From Pirellulaceae bacterium (GTDB lineage: Bacteria > Planctomycetota > Planctomycetia > Pirellulales > Pirellulaceae): 64,000 bases of DNA. Below are positions 46,972 through 54,340 of the stretch, piece after piece (the first letter of the stretch is position 1; each line of letters starts with the position of its first letter). The stretch spans positions 399,621 to 463,620 of the forward strand of contig JAHBXS010000002.1 of the NCBI GenBank assembly GCA_019636375.1. The letters are read 5' to 3'. The position numbers and the translations under genes were made by a program. The notes beneath the pieces are model-generated. The model was not told the origin of the DNA, did not search any database, and worked only from the letters and a program-made list of their open reading frames with translations.

Positions 46972-47367
46972 ATGAGCAAATTATCCGTCTCCATCGTCAC
47001 GCCTGAATCGACGACGTTTGACCGCACTGCTGACAGTGTTGTGGTTCCCCTGTTTGATGGGGAGGCAGGAATCCTGGCCGGTCATGCTCCGATGATTGGC
47101 CGTTTGGCTCCAGGCGAATTGCGAGTCGCCGCTGGCAGCGAGGTCTTTCGGTTCTATGTGGACGGCGGCTTTGTACAAGTCCAAGACAACCGCGTCTCGG
47201 TCATCACAGGCCGTTCTCTCTCTCCTGACAAGATCGATGTCTCTGCCGCTCAGAAGACTTTGGATGAAGTCCAAATCAAGGCGAATGACAAATTCGACAT
47301 GGTGGAATTAAAAACCCGCACCATCTCCCAAGCCCGCGCCCAACTCCGCATCGCCCAACGGGGCTAA
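46972..47367 (+). CDS. atpC: ATP synthase F1 subunit epsilon
   Basis: 131 residues. The N-terminal beta sandwich is clear (LSVSIVTPESTTFDRTADSV, GEAGILAGHAPMIGRLAPGEL, FYVDGGFVQVQDNRVSVIT), and a C-terminal helical hairpin follows (AAQKTLDEVQIKAND, ending RAQLRIAQRG). It inhibits hydrolysis and couples rotation. It is the last gene of the operon; I see no strong terminator in the 170 bp after it. Confidence 0.95.
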   Translation: MSKLSVSIVTPESTTFDRTADSVVVPLFDGEAGILAGHAPMIGRLAPGELRVAAGSEVFRFYVDGGFVQVQDNRVSVITGRSLSPDKIDVSAAQKTLDEVQIKANDKFDMVELKTRTISQARAQLRIAQRG

Positions 47368-47536
47368 TTGGCTTTTATTTTTCAGTAAGAGTCTTTCTGT
47401 CAGAACTGATAACGAAAGCGAATTGTCCCCGTTTAATCGACAATCTTTGGTTGTTTCGCAAACGAAATTAAGCGAACCGCAGTCGAGGCAATGCCAAGGA
47501 CTTACAATCTTAAACCCGTCTCTAGTACTATTGGGT

Positions 47537-47881
47537 TCATCGCGTCGTACATGGAAAGTCCGTGTATTTGTTGCGCCATTCCCAAAAATCATGTATCGTA
47601 AAACCAACGAAGAGGAGTCTAACAGTCAGGTTCCACGAAAAGCCCTTAACTAGCAGCATCACGAGGATGACAAAAAAGACCAAAGAAAAATAAACCATCA
47701 AAGGCACGGCAACCCATTTTATGTCAAACCAAACGAGGGAAGACAATAATCCTAGCGATCCGTATAGGATTGCAAACCCGACTTTGCCTTCAAGAGTGTA
47801 ATTGTACGCGAGAAAAATGCCTGCCAGAAACAAGAGCGGAGTAAGCCATACCAAATTGCCACCAGGACTTTTGAACCGCAT
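47537..47881 (-). CDS. Small integral membrane protein of unknown function
   Basis: 114 residues with three to four hydrophobic helices (LVWLTPLLFLAGIFLAYNY, VGFAILYGSLGLLSSLVWF, AVPLMVYFSLVFFVILVMLL) and a short basic-polar tail (WEWRNKYTDFPCTTR). I do not recognise the family. It begins 21 bp downstream of the 168-residue gene on the same strand and probably shares its transcript. This marks the start of the accessory stretch after the atp operon. Confidence 0.6.
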   Translation of the reverse strand: MRFKSPGGNLVWLTPLLFLAGIFLAYNYTLEGKVGFAILYGSLGLLSSLVWFDIKWVAVPLMVYFSLVFFVILVMLLVKGFSWNLTVRLLFVGFTIHDFWEWRNKYTDFPCTTR

Positions 47882-47902
47882 CTGTCACCCTCACACAAAA
47901 CA

Positions 47903-48409
47903 CTAATAACCCAAAATCAGAACGCCATCTAGCGGAAGCTTCAGTCTGTCTGTTGCGTACAAGGTGTCAAAGAAACGACAAACTGCTTCGAAGTCCTTGT
48001 TGTTTCCGTACTGATTGGCGACGGCAATTCCAAGGTACCGCACATCCGTCATCATGCAAGCCTGAAAAAGGTCTTTTAGGAATTGATTGTTCACAACTCC
48101 CCGCCCTGCCTCAACCTCAAGGACAAATCCAGTCGCCACATGAAAAGCGTCTGCATCAAATGATTTTTCGAGAATCCCGTTTCGACCGAACAACACTGGA
48201 ACTGAGATTTTTTCGGAGACCTTTTTGCCAATCTCAACAATGAAACCGATGGATTGTAACTCGGGGCGAACAACTGCCAAAACACCATTGCTGTCCAAGT
48301 TGGCAACACCTGACTCAATCTCGTCCGCCACTTTTTCAAAACAGGATACCACGGAAGAAACTATTTCGGGTGCGCGCTTGCTACGTGGATAGAATTGCCA
48401 ATTAATCAT
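47903..48409 (-). CDS. Unknown protein, possibly of restriction-endonuclease-like fold
   Basis: 168 residues, soluble. The most striking segment is FHVATGFVLEVEAGRGVVNN followed by FLKDLFQACMM and YLGIAVANQYGNNKDFE. An acidic pair (D85, D87), then E98-x-E100 on a strand and a basic residue is the spacing of the PD-(D/E)XK nuclease fold, but the final lysine is replaced by Arg103 if this reading is right. Function is not established. It is the first gene of a two-gene minus-strand unit with the membrane protein. Confidence 0.6.
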   Translation of the reverse strand: MINWQFYPRSKRAPEIVSSVVSCFEKVADEIESGVANLDSNGVLAVVRPELQSIGFIVEIGKKVSEKISVPVLFGRNGILEKSFDADAFHVATGFVLEVEAGRGVVNNQFLKDLFQACMMTDVRYLGIAVANQYGNNKDFEAVCRFFDTLYATDRLKLPLDGVLILGY

Positions 48410-49193
48410 TGAACATCCATGGAAAAATTAAGGTTAGCGTATGAAATTCAAAGCTTCCCACCAAAGACCTGTGATAACGCGATTCATTCGCCCATTGAGT
48501 ATTCGGATTGTAGGCGAGGACGAAAACATGTCAAGCAAATCCCTAAGACGTTTAAGGGCTAAATGGACGTATAGCCTTTTAAAAAAAAGTCCATCTTTGC
48601 CAAACATACCCGAATCCGTGGACCGAAGTAGGAACCGAGATTTTCTAGGACTGGTATTTTCTGCGTGATCGAGCCGATAAAAAATTTGGGGTAAAAATTG
48701 GGGGTGCATCGGTTTTGGTGGGGAGTGCTTAGCCACGGATTGAACACGGATTGAACACGGATTGAACACGGATTTGGTGGAAGTGGACGGGATTGATTCT
48801 TTGGATGGTGCTCTATCCGTGTTTCATCGGTGTTTCATCAGTGGCTTATTTCGAACCGAGCATTTCCTATCCAGGACATGGCTAATGCTATTTTTTCACT
48901 GCAACTTTTTCACCGGCAAACGATCATCGGATGGCTTTGATGGTGGGCGTTTTCGACAATGTTCGTCGAACGCCTGGGGTGGTTAGGGATGGAATCCAGC
49001 AGGTTTGTTTTTGAGACAGGATTTTAGGATTTACAGGATTGTTGAAGACGCCTGAGGCTAGTGTGTTTGTTTGGGCTCGTGTTTGGGCTCGCTGTGCCGC
49101 CATGTGATGCGTTGTTTGGTAAAATCTTGTGTGCCGATGCTTTTGAGGGGCATTGATTGAGTCGGGGGGTGTTTTTGAGACGGGAGTTTGGGG
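48410..49193. other. Repeat-bearing intergenic region
   Basis: No convincing gene in about 780 bp. It holds the paired 11-bp repeat arrays at 48732-48845 and a shorter direct repeat at 49011-49040 (ACAGGATTTTAGG followed by ATTTACAGGATT). Two frames of 60-110 codons cover the region but have no family features. Confidence 0.5.
48732..48845. repeat. Inverted arrays of 11-bp direct repeats
   Basis: The left array has three and a half copies of ACGGATTGAAC (48735-48775). The right array (48815-48845) is a diverged copy in the opposite direction, built on GTGTTTCATCG. Each array meets the sequence GCCAC at its outer end, so the whole unit is an imperfect inverted repeat around about 40 bp. It is not a CRISPR: the units have no spacers. 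Confidence 0.7.
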
Positions 49194-49406
49194 ATGACGA
49201 GGGAACTGGAACAAAAATTGATTGATTTGGAAATCAATCTTGGGCTGCTGCAAAGGGATTTTGAGAAACAGAATGAGATGGTTCTGCTCGACAAACGGCG
49301 GATTGATTTACTGGAACAGGCGGTCGCGCGGTTGACTTCGCAACTGGACGCAATGCGGATCGAACCAGCACGGACACTGCTCGACGACAAACCGCCTCAC
49401 TATTAG
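49194..49406 (+). CDS. slyX: SlyX family protein
   Basis: 70 residues, a single predicted coiled coil: TRELEQKLIDLEINLGLLQR, then LLEQAVARLTSQLDAM, ending LLDDKPPHY, which is the characteristic SlyX tail. The function of SlyX is unknown. ATG 49194 follows GGGAGTTTGGGG. The stop codon TAG lies directly against the left end of the 141-bp MITE-like element, so the element has landed at, or defines, the 3' end of this gene. Confidence 0.85.
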   Translation: MTRELEQKLIDLEINLGLLQRDFEKQNEMVLLDKRRIDLLEQAVARLTSQLDAMRIEPARTLLDDKPPHY

Positions 49407-49547
49407 TTGGACAGCGCCACTTTTCCCCCAAAAAGGGCAAAAACTTAGGGCATGGATCAGCCGGAAGGCGTTAGCCTCCGGTTCCAATATTCGCCCGAAA
49501 AAACCGGGTGCTAATGCACTGCGGCTGATAAAAGTGGCGCTGTCCAA
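49407..49547. mobile_element. MITE-like element, 141 bp, perfect 18-bp terminal inverted repeats
   Basis: The left end TTGGACAGCGCCACTTTT (49407-49424) is the exact reverse complement of the right end (49530-49547). TTAG flanks it on both sides (49403-49406 and 49548-49551), consistent with a 4-bp target duplication. It encodes nothing; inside lies a copy of repeat family B (49456-49529). It separates slyX from a truncated toxin gene. Confidence 0.75.
49456..49529. repeat. Intergenic REP-like repeat, family B copy 2
   Basis: About 74 bp from ATCAGCCGGA to CGGCTGAT with internal GCGTTAGCCTCCGG and ACCGGGTGCTAATGC. It corresponds to the copy at 26954-27014. It is nested within the MITE-like element. 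Confidence 0.65.
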
Positions 49548-49578
49548 TTAGGACATTGGTGTCCAATAGAACTTTCAT
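49471..49578 (-). pseudogene. Truncated PIN-domain (VapC-like) toxin fragment
   Basis: ATG 49578 overlaps the antitoxin stop as ATGA. The first ten codons read KVLLDTNVL after Met, the classic start of a PIN nuclease with its first acidic residue. After 49548 the frame enters the MITE-like element and continues with unrelated residues to a stop at 49471, giving a 35-codon frame. The rest of the PIN domain is missing; what follows the element is slyX. The toxin is therefore inactive. Confidence 0.65.
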
Positions 49579-49823
49579 TCGCCGCGTCCTACATAAATCG
49601 AGTCCCTACTGTCATCAATGTGCCCCACATTCTTGGGATGAGCATCGATCAATTCTTGTAGCTTTCGTTTGAATTGGTCTCGATTCATTTTAGGAGTCGA
49701 GCTATGTTCACTCGTAATTGCTCTTAACGACTCGATCACGAAAGTTGCCACATCAACTCCAGAGTTTTCAGCTTGTGATTTCAGGGCACCGGCAAGTGGT
49801 TGCGGAATGTTTAGGCATTGCAA
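49575..49823 (-). CDS. VapB-like antitoxin, N-terminus altered by the insertion sequence
   Basis: 82 residues. The N-terminal half (LNIPQPLAGALKSQAENSG, VDVATFVIESLRAI) looks like a ribbon-helix-helix DNA-binding module; the C-terminal tail ends HIDDSRDSIYVGRGE, a form I associate with antitoxins that precede PIN toxins. The only start in this frame at the right place is TTG 49823, which lies inside the left terminal repeat of the insertion sequence, so the native start codon and promoter have been removed. With its toxin truncated as well, the gene may be decaying. Confidence 0.6.
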   Translation of the reverse strand: MQCLNIPQPLAGALKSQAENSGVDVATFVIESLRAITSEHSSTPKMNRDQFKRKLQELIDAHPKNVGHIDDSRDSIYVGRGE

Positions 49824-51122
49824 AACAATAAGTTACCGAATTGGTATTGACATAAGTGTTCAGGATTTGCGAAGCTGCTTGGATGCAGGACGCAAAAATT
49901 ATTGAAACGATTCGAAACAAGTATATCGTAATTCTCGCCGATTTGGATGAGCGAGCCAGTCGTCGTTGGGCAGCAGCCGAAGCGATAGCACTGGGTCATG
50001 GTGGAATTACGGCAGTTTCCAAGGCGACCGGTATTTCTGATCGAACGATTAGAAACGGTATTCGAGAACTTAATTCCACCGAGCACTTGACATCAGATCG
50101 TCAGCGAAGGCTTGGCGGAGGTAGAAAAAAACGAGAAGTCGAACAGCCAAATTTGGTATCAGCTTTGGAAGAGCTTTTAAATCCTGTAACGCGTGGCGAT
50201 CCACAGTCGGCATTGCGTTGGACATGTAAAAGTACTCGAATTTTGGCCCGAGAATTGAATCGGCAGGGGTTTAATGTAAGTAGCACCAAGGTTGGGCAAA
50301 TTCTCAGATCAATGGGCTACTCGCTTCAATCCAATCGCAAGAGTATTGAAGGAAAACAGCATCCGGATCGGAACGCACAGTTTGAGTTTATCGCGAAACG
50401 AGTTTCGGCAAATTGCAGTCGCCAACAGCCTTGCATTTCGGTAGATACCAAGAAGAAAGAAGTCCTGGGAAACCTCAAAAATGCGGGGAAAACGTATCGG
50501 AAGAGCAAGTCACCACGCGAAGTGGAAACACACGACTTTCCGAAAAAGGAACTGGGCAAGGCGGTACCCTATGGAGTCTACGATATTGCTCAGAATGAGG
50601 CAGGAGTGACTGTCGGAATTAGTAGTGATACGGCCGAGTTTGCTGTTGCCGCAATCGACCGTTGGTGGACGAAACTGGGAAAAGTTCGTTACTCCAAAGG
50701 CAAGAGAGTGCTAATTACTGCCGACAGCGGAGGGAGTAACAGTCCCCGTACTCGATTGTGGCGCGTAGAGCTACAGAAACTTGCCAACAAAACGGGACTG
50801 ATCATCGAGGTGTGCCACTATCCCCCCGGGACGAGCAAGTGGAACAAGATCGAACACAAACTGTTTTGCCATATCACTCGCAATTGGCGGGGAATCCCCC
50901 TGGAAACATTCGAAATTATCGTTAAACTAATTTCAGCAACTACGACAGAAACAGGGCTTGAGGTTCATGCGTGGCTGGATACCACTAAGTATCAAACTAA
51001 AAAATCAGTCTCAACTGAAGAACTCAATGCAGTTACAATTGTTCGCAACAAGTTCCACGGCGAATGGAACTATACGATCCGACCACAACTTTCATCAAAC
51101 AAACGGTAAGTTATTGTTTTGC
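49820..51122 (+). mobile_element. ISAzo13-like insertion sequence, about 1.3 kb
   Basis: Bounded by 19-bp terminal inverted repeats with one mismatch: GCAAAACAATAAGTTACCG at 49820-49838 and its counterpart at 51104-51122. A single transposase gene fills it, and its stop codon falls within the right repeat. I see no flanking target duplication. The outermost base may belong to the target rather than the element. Confidence 0.85.
49883..51109 (+). CDS. ISAzo13-family transposase
   Basis: About 408 residues, apparently intact. An N-terminal helix-turn-helix (GGITAVSKATGISDRTIRNG) is followed by a DDE nuclease: Asp in CISVDTKKKEVLGN, Asp in ITADSGGSNSPRTRLW and Glu in SKWNKIEHKLFCHI, with CHYPPGTSKWN as the strong family signature. 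ATG 49883 is chosen; a start upstream at 49856 would add nine residues. Base use is more A-rich than in neighbouring genes, as expected for a recent arrival. Confidence 0.92.
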   Translation: MQDAKIIETIRNKYIVILADLDERASRRWAAAEAIALGHGGITAVSKATGISDRTIRNGIRELNSTEHLTSDRQRRLGGGRKKREVEQPNLVSALEELLNPVTRGDPQSALRWTCKSTRILARELNRQGFNVSSTKVGQILRSMGYSLQSNRKSIEGKQHPDRNAQFEFIAKRVSANCSRQQPCISVDTKKKEVLGNLKNAGKTYRKSKSPREVETHDFPKKELGKAVPYGVYDIAQNEAGVTVGISSDTAEFAVAAIDRWWTKLGKVRYSKGKRVLITADSGGSNSPRTRLWRVELQKLANKTGLIIEVCHYPPGTSKWNKIEHKLFCHITRNWRGIPLETFEIIVKLISATTTETGLEVHAWLDTTKYQTKKSVSTEELNAVTIVRNKFHGEWNYTIRPQLSSNKR

Positions 51123-51279
51123 AGCGACTTAGCTTAAGATTCATTGGTCCCTCCAAACACTATTCTATCCCCTTCAATTCTAAAAATCCAATAAGTATTA
51201 CTTCAAAAAATGCGTTCACAAAAGACACGGTTGTGTGCGGCATTGGGCCGAACGGCAAATGAAAATTTAACGTAGGCAA

Positions 51280-51324
51280 CGTCGCCAGACGGCGAGGAGC
51301 AGGCAAGACCACCGTCTGGCGACG
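51280..51324. repeat. Hairpin with 13-bp perfect arms
   Basis: CGTCGCCAGACGG (51280-51292) pairs with its exact reverse complement at 51312-51324 across a 19-nt loop. It lies 25 bp beyond the stop codon of the M28 peptidase gene. No T-run follows on either strand, so it looks like an intergenic repeat or an RNA-stabilising hairpin more than a classical terminator. Confidence 0.65.
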
Positions 51325-51349
51325 ATGGCTTCATTTTTCCGACGCTCGC

Positions 51350-52801
51350 CTAATTGTCTTTCCCCGATGGGGTTGCGGTGCCGGAGGTGAGGGGTAGGCT
51401 TCCGATGTAAAGGCCGCGGATGACGTTGGTCATGTGCTCCGTGTCCAACTTGTCCCAAGTATCCGTCGTCTGATGATAATCGCTGTGCAGTGAACCTGCC
51501 GAAAAACTGTGGGCAATCACCCCCTTCTCGGCAAACGACCAATTGTCACTCGAACGGTACAGCATCGAACTGAACTGGGGATGGTCAAAAATCGTGATCC
51601 CGATCGCTTGGGAAGCCTCGTTCATGATCAACCCCAAGTTACTTTTCTCCCAACCCGTCACCCAGATTTTCTTTGTGGCACCGGGCTCCGGACGGCCGAT
51701 CATTTCGATGTTGATGTTGGCGGTGATTTTTTCGAGAGGCCACGACGGACGATTGGCAAAATCTCGCGAGCCGAGGAGCCCTGATTCTTCACCCCAAAAG
51801 GCGATAAACAGAATCGAGCGTTTCGGTGGAATCGGACTGGCTGCAAACGCATCGGCCAATGTCAGGATGGCGGTGACTCCCGAAGCGTTGTCGTCGGCTC
51901 CGTTGAAGATTTGATCGGGCTGGCCGGGTTGTCGCCCTAAATGGTCCAAGTGGGCTGAAAACACAACCGCTTCGGCGGCCAATTCCGGATCAGTTCCGCG
52001 AATCAAGCCAACAACATTTTTCGCTCGATAGGGCTCGAGGACGCGCGGCGGCAACGTGATTTTGACTTGATTCAGATTTTCCACAACCGCTTGATCGACC
52101 AAGAGAATTGGAATCGCAAAGTTAGTGCGGGGATCGACGACCCTGGGTTCAAGCGAACTTTGCCGGGCCGATTCAACCAGCCCATCGTTTGGATCGACGG
52201 CCAAAATCAGGGCCTTGGCACCTCTGGCCTTGAGCCGCGCGGCGGAGTTGGCCAGGATCGCTTGGAGCCCCCTTCCCTGCCGTGCTGAAGAACGATGAAT
52301 CGCCGAGACAATTTCACTGACGGTCCCTTCTTCGGGGAGTTCCCTAAGGTCGAGTTTTTGCACTGGGCCTTGCACGACAACGGCATCATCGACCGCTGCC
52401 AACATTCCCAGGTGGGCTAAGGGCTGGCCATCCAAGTTGGCGAACTCAATCCCGCGACCGGGAAGTCGTGACAACTGAATTTCACGTTCATGATAAAAAG
52501 TCCCTTCGTCCCCGCCGCCTTTCAAACCGGCTGCCTGAAAGCGACTCGCCACATAGGCTGCGGCGAGCGTGTATTCGTGAGTCCCCGTTCCGCGTCCGCC
52601 CAATTCGTCGCTGGCGAGAAACGACAGGCTGGCGGCGACGCTGTTTTCGTTGATGCGAGCAAGGGCTTCCGCGTGAATCTCCTCCAGCGTCTGTTGCCAA
52701 GCGAGCACTTGCGAGGACCAGAGGACCGAGAGAATACAACTCCAGAAAATCATCGCGAAATTAAATCGTGAGTTTCCACGGGAAAGATGTATAAGTTGCA
52801 T
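51350..52801 (-). CDS. Exported M28-family metallopeptidase
   Basis: 483 residues. A signal peptide (FAMIFWSCILSVLWSSQVLAW) sends it to the periplasm or outside. The first catalytic-side domain carries an inserted PA-like region (ILLVDQAVVENL). Zinc ligands of the M28 aminopeptidase fold are visible: His in FSAHLDHLG, bridging Asp in NGADDNASG, Glu pair in WGEESGLLGSRDFA, Glu in INIEMIGR (usually Asp) and the final His in SDYHQTTDTWDKLD. It probably releases N-terminal amino acids from peptides. It starts 34 bp after the phosphotransferase gene and ends a four-gene minus-strand run. Confidence 0.92.
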   Translation of the reverse strand: MQLIHLSRGNSRFNFAMIFWSCILSVLWSSQVLAWQQTLEEIHAEALARINENSVAASLSFLASDELGGRGTGTHEYTLAAAYVASRFQAAGLKGGGDEGTFYHEREIQLSRLPGRGIEFANLDGQPLAHLGMLAAVDDAVVVQGPVQKLDLRELPEEGTVSEIVSAIHRSSARQGRGLQAILANSAARLKARGAKALILAVDPNDGLVESARQSSLEPRVVDPRTNFAIPILLVDQAVVENLNQVKITLPPRVLEPYRAKNVVGLIRGTDPELAAEAVVFSAHLDHLGRQPGQPDQIFNGADDNASGVTAILTLADAFAASPIPPKRSILFIAFWGEESGLLGSRDFANRPSWPLEKITANINIEMIGRPEPGATKKIWVTGWEKSNLGLIMNEASQAIGITIFDHPQFSSMLYRSSDNWSFAEKGVIAHSFSAGSLHSDYHQTTDTWDKLDTEHMTNVIRGLYIGSLPLTSGTATPSGKDN

Positions 52802-52835
52802 GATCGATGCTGGCTCGTGAATAAAGGTGACTTTG

Positions 52836-53819
52836 TTAATTTTGAAACTCTAATTCTAGCTGATGGCAGACGTTTGAGAAACGCTCACGGGCACGCTGCT
52901 CATTGGAAATTGTTTGCGGTTCGACAAACAACCTTTCGATCCAATGAACGGCGGCGAAAATCAAGGTGATTTGACCGAGCCAACGGAGCAATTCGATTTC
53001 CTCAAGCGAACAGTCATACCCGCGAAGTCGGCTGAGTGTTTCGATTGCTATCTGCCAGGGAATTTGATTTTCGAAGCGGAGACTGCTGATAAGACGCCCC
53101 CAATCGATCAGGGGCGTATCGATTTGCATCGCCGCGAAATCGATCAAGCCGCTGAGGTTCGCAGACTCGAACAACAAATGGTCGTGCCATAAATCGCCGT
53201 GGATCGGTTGCAGGCGTTGGGGTAGATTTCCAAATATGAGCCCTTGTGTGAAAAGGGCAGAATGCCGTTCCGTGATTGACTTGAGCGCCATCGTCGCGGT
53301 GCCTTGCGCGAGAGCGGATTCATTTTTTCGAAAATTATCGATGCGAGCCAAACGATTCGGAAGGGCCAGGAGCATTTCCAAACGTCGCTCGACGCCCGGA
53401 GAAATAGCGGTTCTCGTATTCCCTGCGGCGGTCGTTTGCTGGAACCGCAAAATGCCACTGATGGACGCCGCGAGTCTTTTCGAGTCAGGCCGTTCGTTTA
53501 GGTCTGCCGTCCCAGACATCCACGGAGTTAATTCCCAACGAAGACTTTCATGAGTAACCCAAGGAACTCCATTCTGCGAAAGCTTGGGGACCGGAATGAA
53601 GTGGCAGCCAGATTGCGAGGCTTGGTTAAGAATTTGAAAGGCCCAGCGCAGTTGCTTGTCCGTCGTATCTGTCACCGCCGATTGTCGCAAACAAAATTTT
53701 GCCCCATTGTCAGCAACAATTTGCAAGACCGAGGCGTTGCTGAAGCCGGGCTGGGGCGGCGGGAGAATTTCCCGAGCGCGAATCCCGAATGACTGCAAAA
53801 CTTTCTCGAGTAGAGTCAT
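52836..53819 (-). CDS. Aminoglycoside phosphotransferase-like kinase (APH/ChoK family)
   Basis: 327 residues, cytosolic. The protein-kinase-like small-molecule kinase core is present: IHGDLWHDHLLF (catalytic loop, Asp in HGD) followed by LIDFAAMQIDTPLIDWGRL (Mg-binding Asp in IDF). The N-lobe has KFCLRQSA with a likely ATP-binding lysine. The family includes antibiotic kinases but also kinases of choline, homoserine and sugars; nothing here points to antibiotic resistance. It lies 23 bp after coaD. Confidence 0.85.
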   Translation of the reverse strand: MTLLEKVLQSFGIRAREILPPPQPGFSNASVLQIVADNGAKFCLRQSAVTDTTDKQLRWAFQILNQASQSGCHFIPVPKLSQNGVPWVTHESLRWELTPWMSGTADLNERPDSKRLAASISGILRFQQTTAAGNTRTAISPGVERRLEMLLALPNRLARIDNFRKNESALAQGTATMALKSITERHSALFTQGLIFGNLPQRLQPIHGDLWHDHLLFESANLSGLIDFAAMQIDTPLIDWGRLISSLRFENQIPWQIAIETLSRLRGYDCSLEEIELLRWLGQITLIFAAVHWIERLFVEPQTISNEQRARERFSNVCHQLELEFQN

Positions 53820-53842
53820 GGCCCCCCCGCGCGTCGTGTCGT

Positions 53843-54340
53843 TCAGTCGGAAGATCTCGCCGCAAGTTTTGCCCGCAGGTCGGGGATGATCTCGGCAGGC
53901 AAGAATTGTGCGAGTTGATAGTCGTCGGCGAGCGGAGTGATTTGTTTGATAAGGCTACTGGAGACGTGTGCATAGTCGCCGTCGGCCATGAGAAAGATCG
54001 TTTCGAGGGCCGGATCAAGGCGGCGATTGGCCATCGACATGGTGAATTCGGCAGCGATGTCCGTTAAGGGGCGGACACCGCGAATCATCACGCTGGCCCC
54101 GCAGTCCTTGACGAAATTCACCGCCAGACCAGAAAAAATTTTGACCTCGATATTTTGCAGGTCTTTGGTCACTCGTTTGATGAGCTCCATCCGCTCTTCC
54201 GGGACGAATAAAGGGCGCTTGTCTTGATTGTCGCCAATTCCGACGACGAGGCGATCGACCAGGATGCTGCTGCGTTGGATCACGTTGAGATGTCCGAGCG
54301 TGATCGGATCAAACGACCCGGTATAGACCGCGATTCTCAT
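53843..54340 (-). CDS. coaD: Phosphopantetheine adenylyltransferase
   Basis: 165 residues. It catalyses the fourth step of coenzyme A synthesis, 4'-phosphopantetheine plus ATP to dephospho-CoA. The nucleotidyltransferase motif TGSFDPITLGHLNVI (with the TxGH histidine), IRGVRPLTDIAAEFTMS and YAHVSSSLIKQI are all characteristic. Its ATG overlaps the stop of the upstream aminotransferase as ATGA, so translation is coupled. It is standard in length. Confidence 0.97.
   Translation of the reverse strand: MRIAVYTGSFDPITLGHLNVIQRSSILVDRLVVGIGDNQDKRPLFVPEERMELIKRVTKDLQNIEVKIFSGLAVNFVKDCGASVMIRGVRPLTDIAAEFTMSMANRRLDPALETIFLMADGDYAHVSSSLIKQITPLADDYQLAQFLPAEIIPDLRAKLAARSSD

Noticed and set aside
48732-48845. 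CRISPR array
   Set aside because: The 11-bp units adjoin directly without spacers and no cas gene is in the window.
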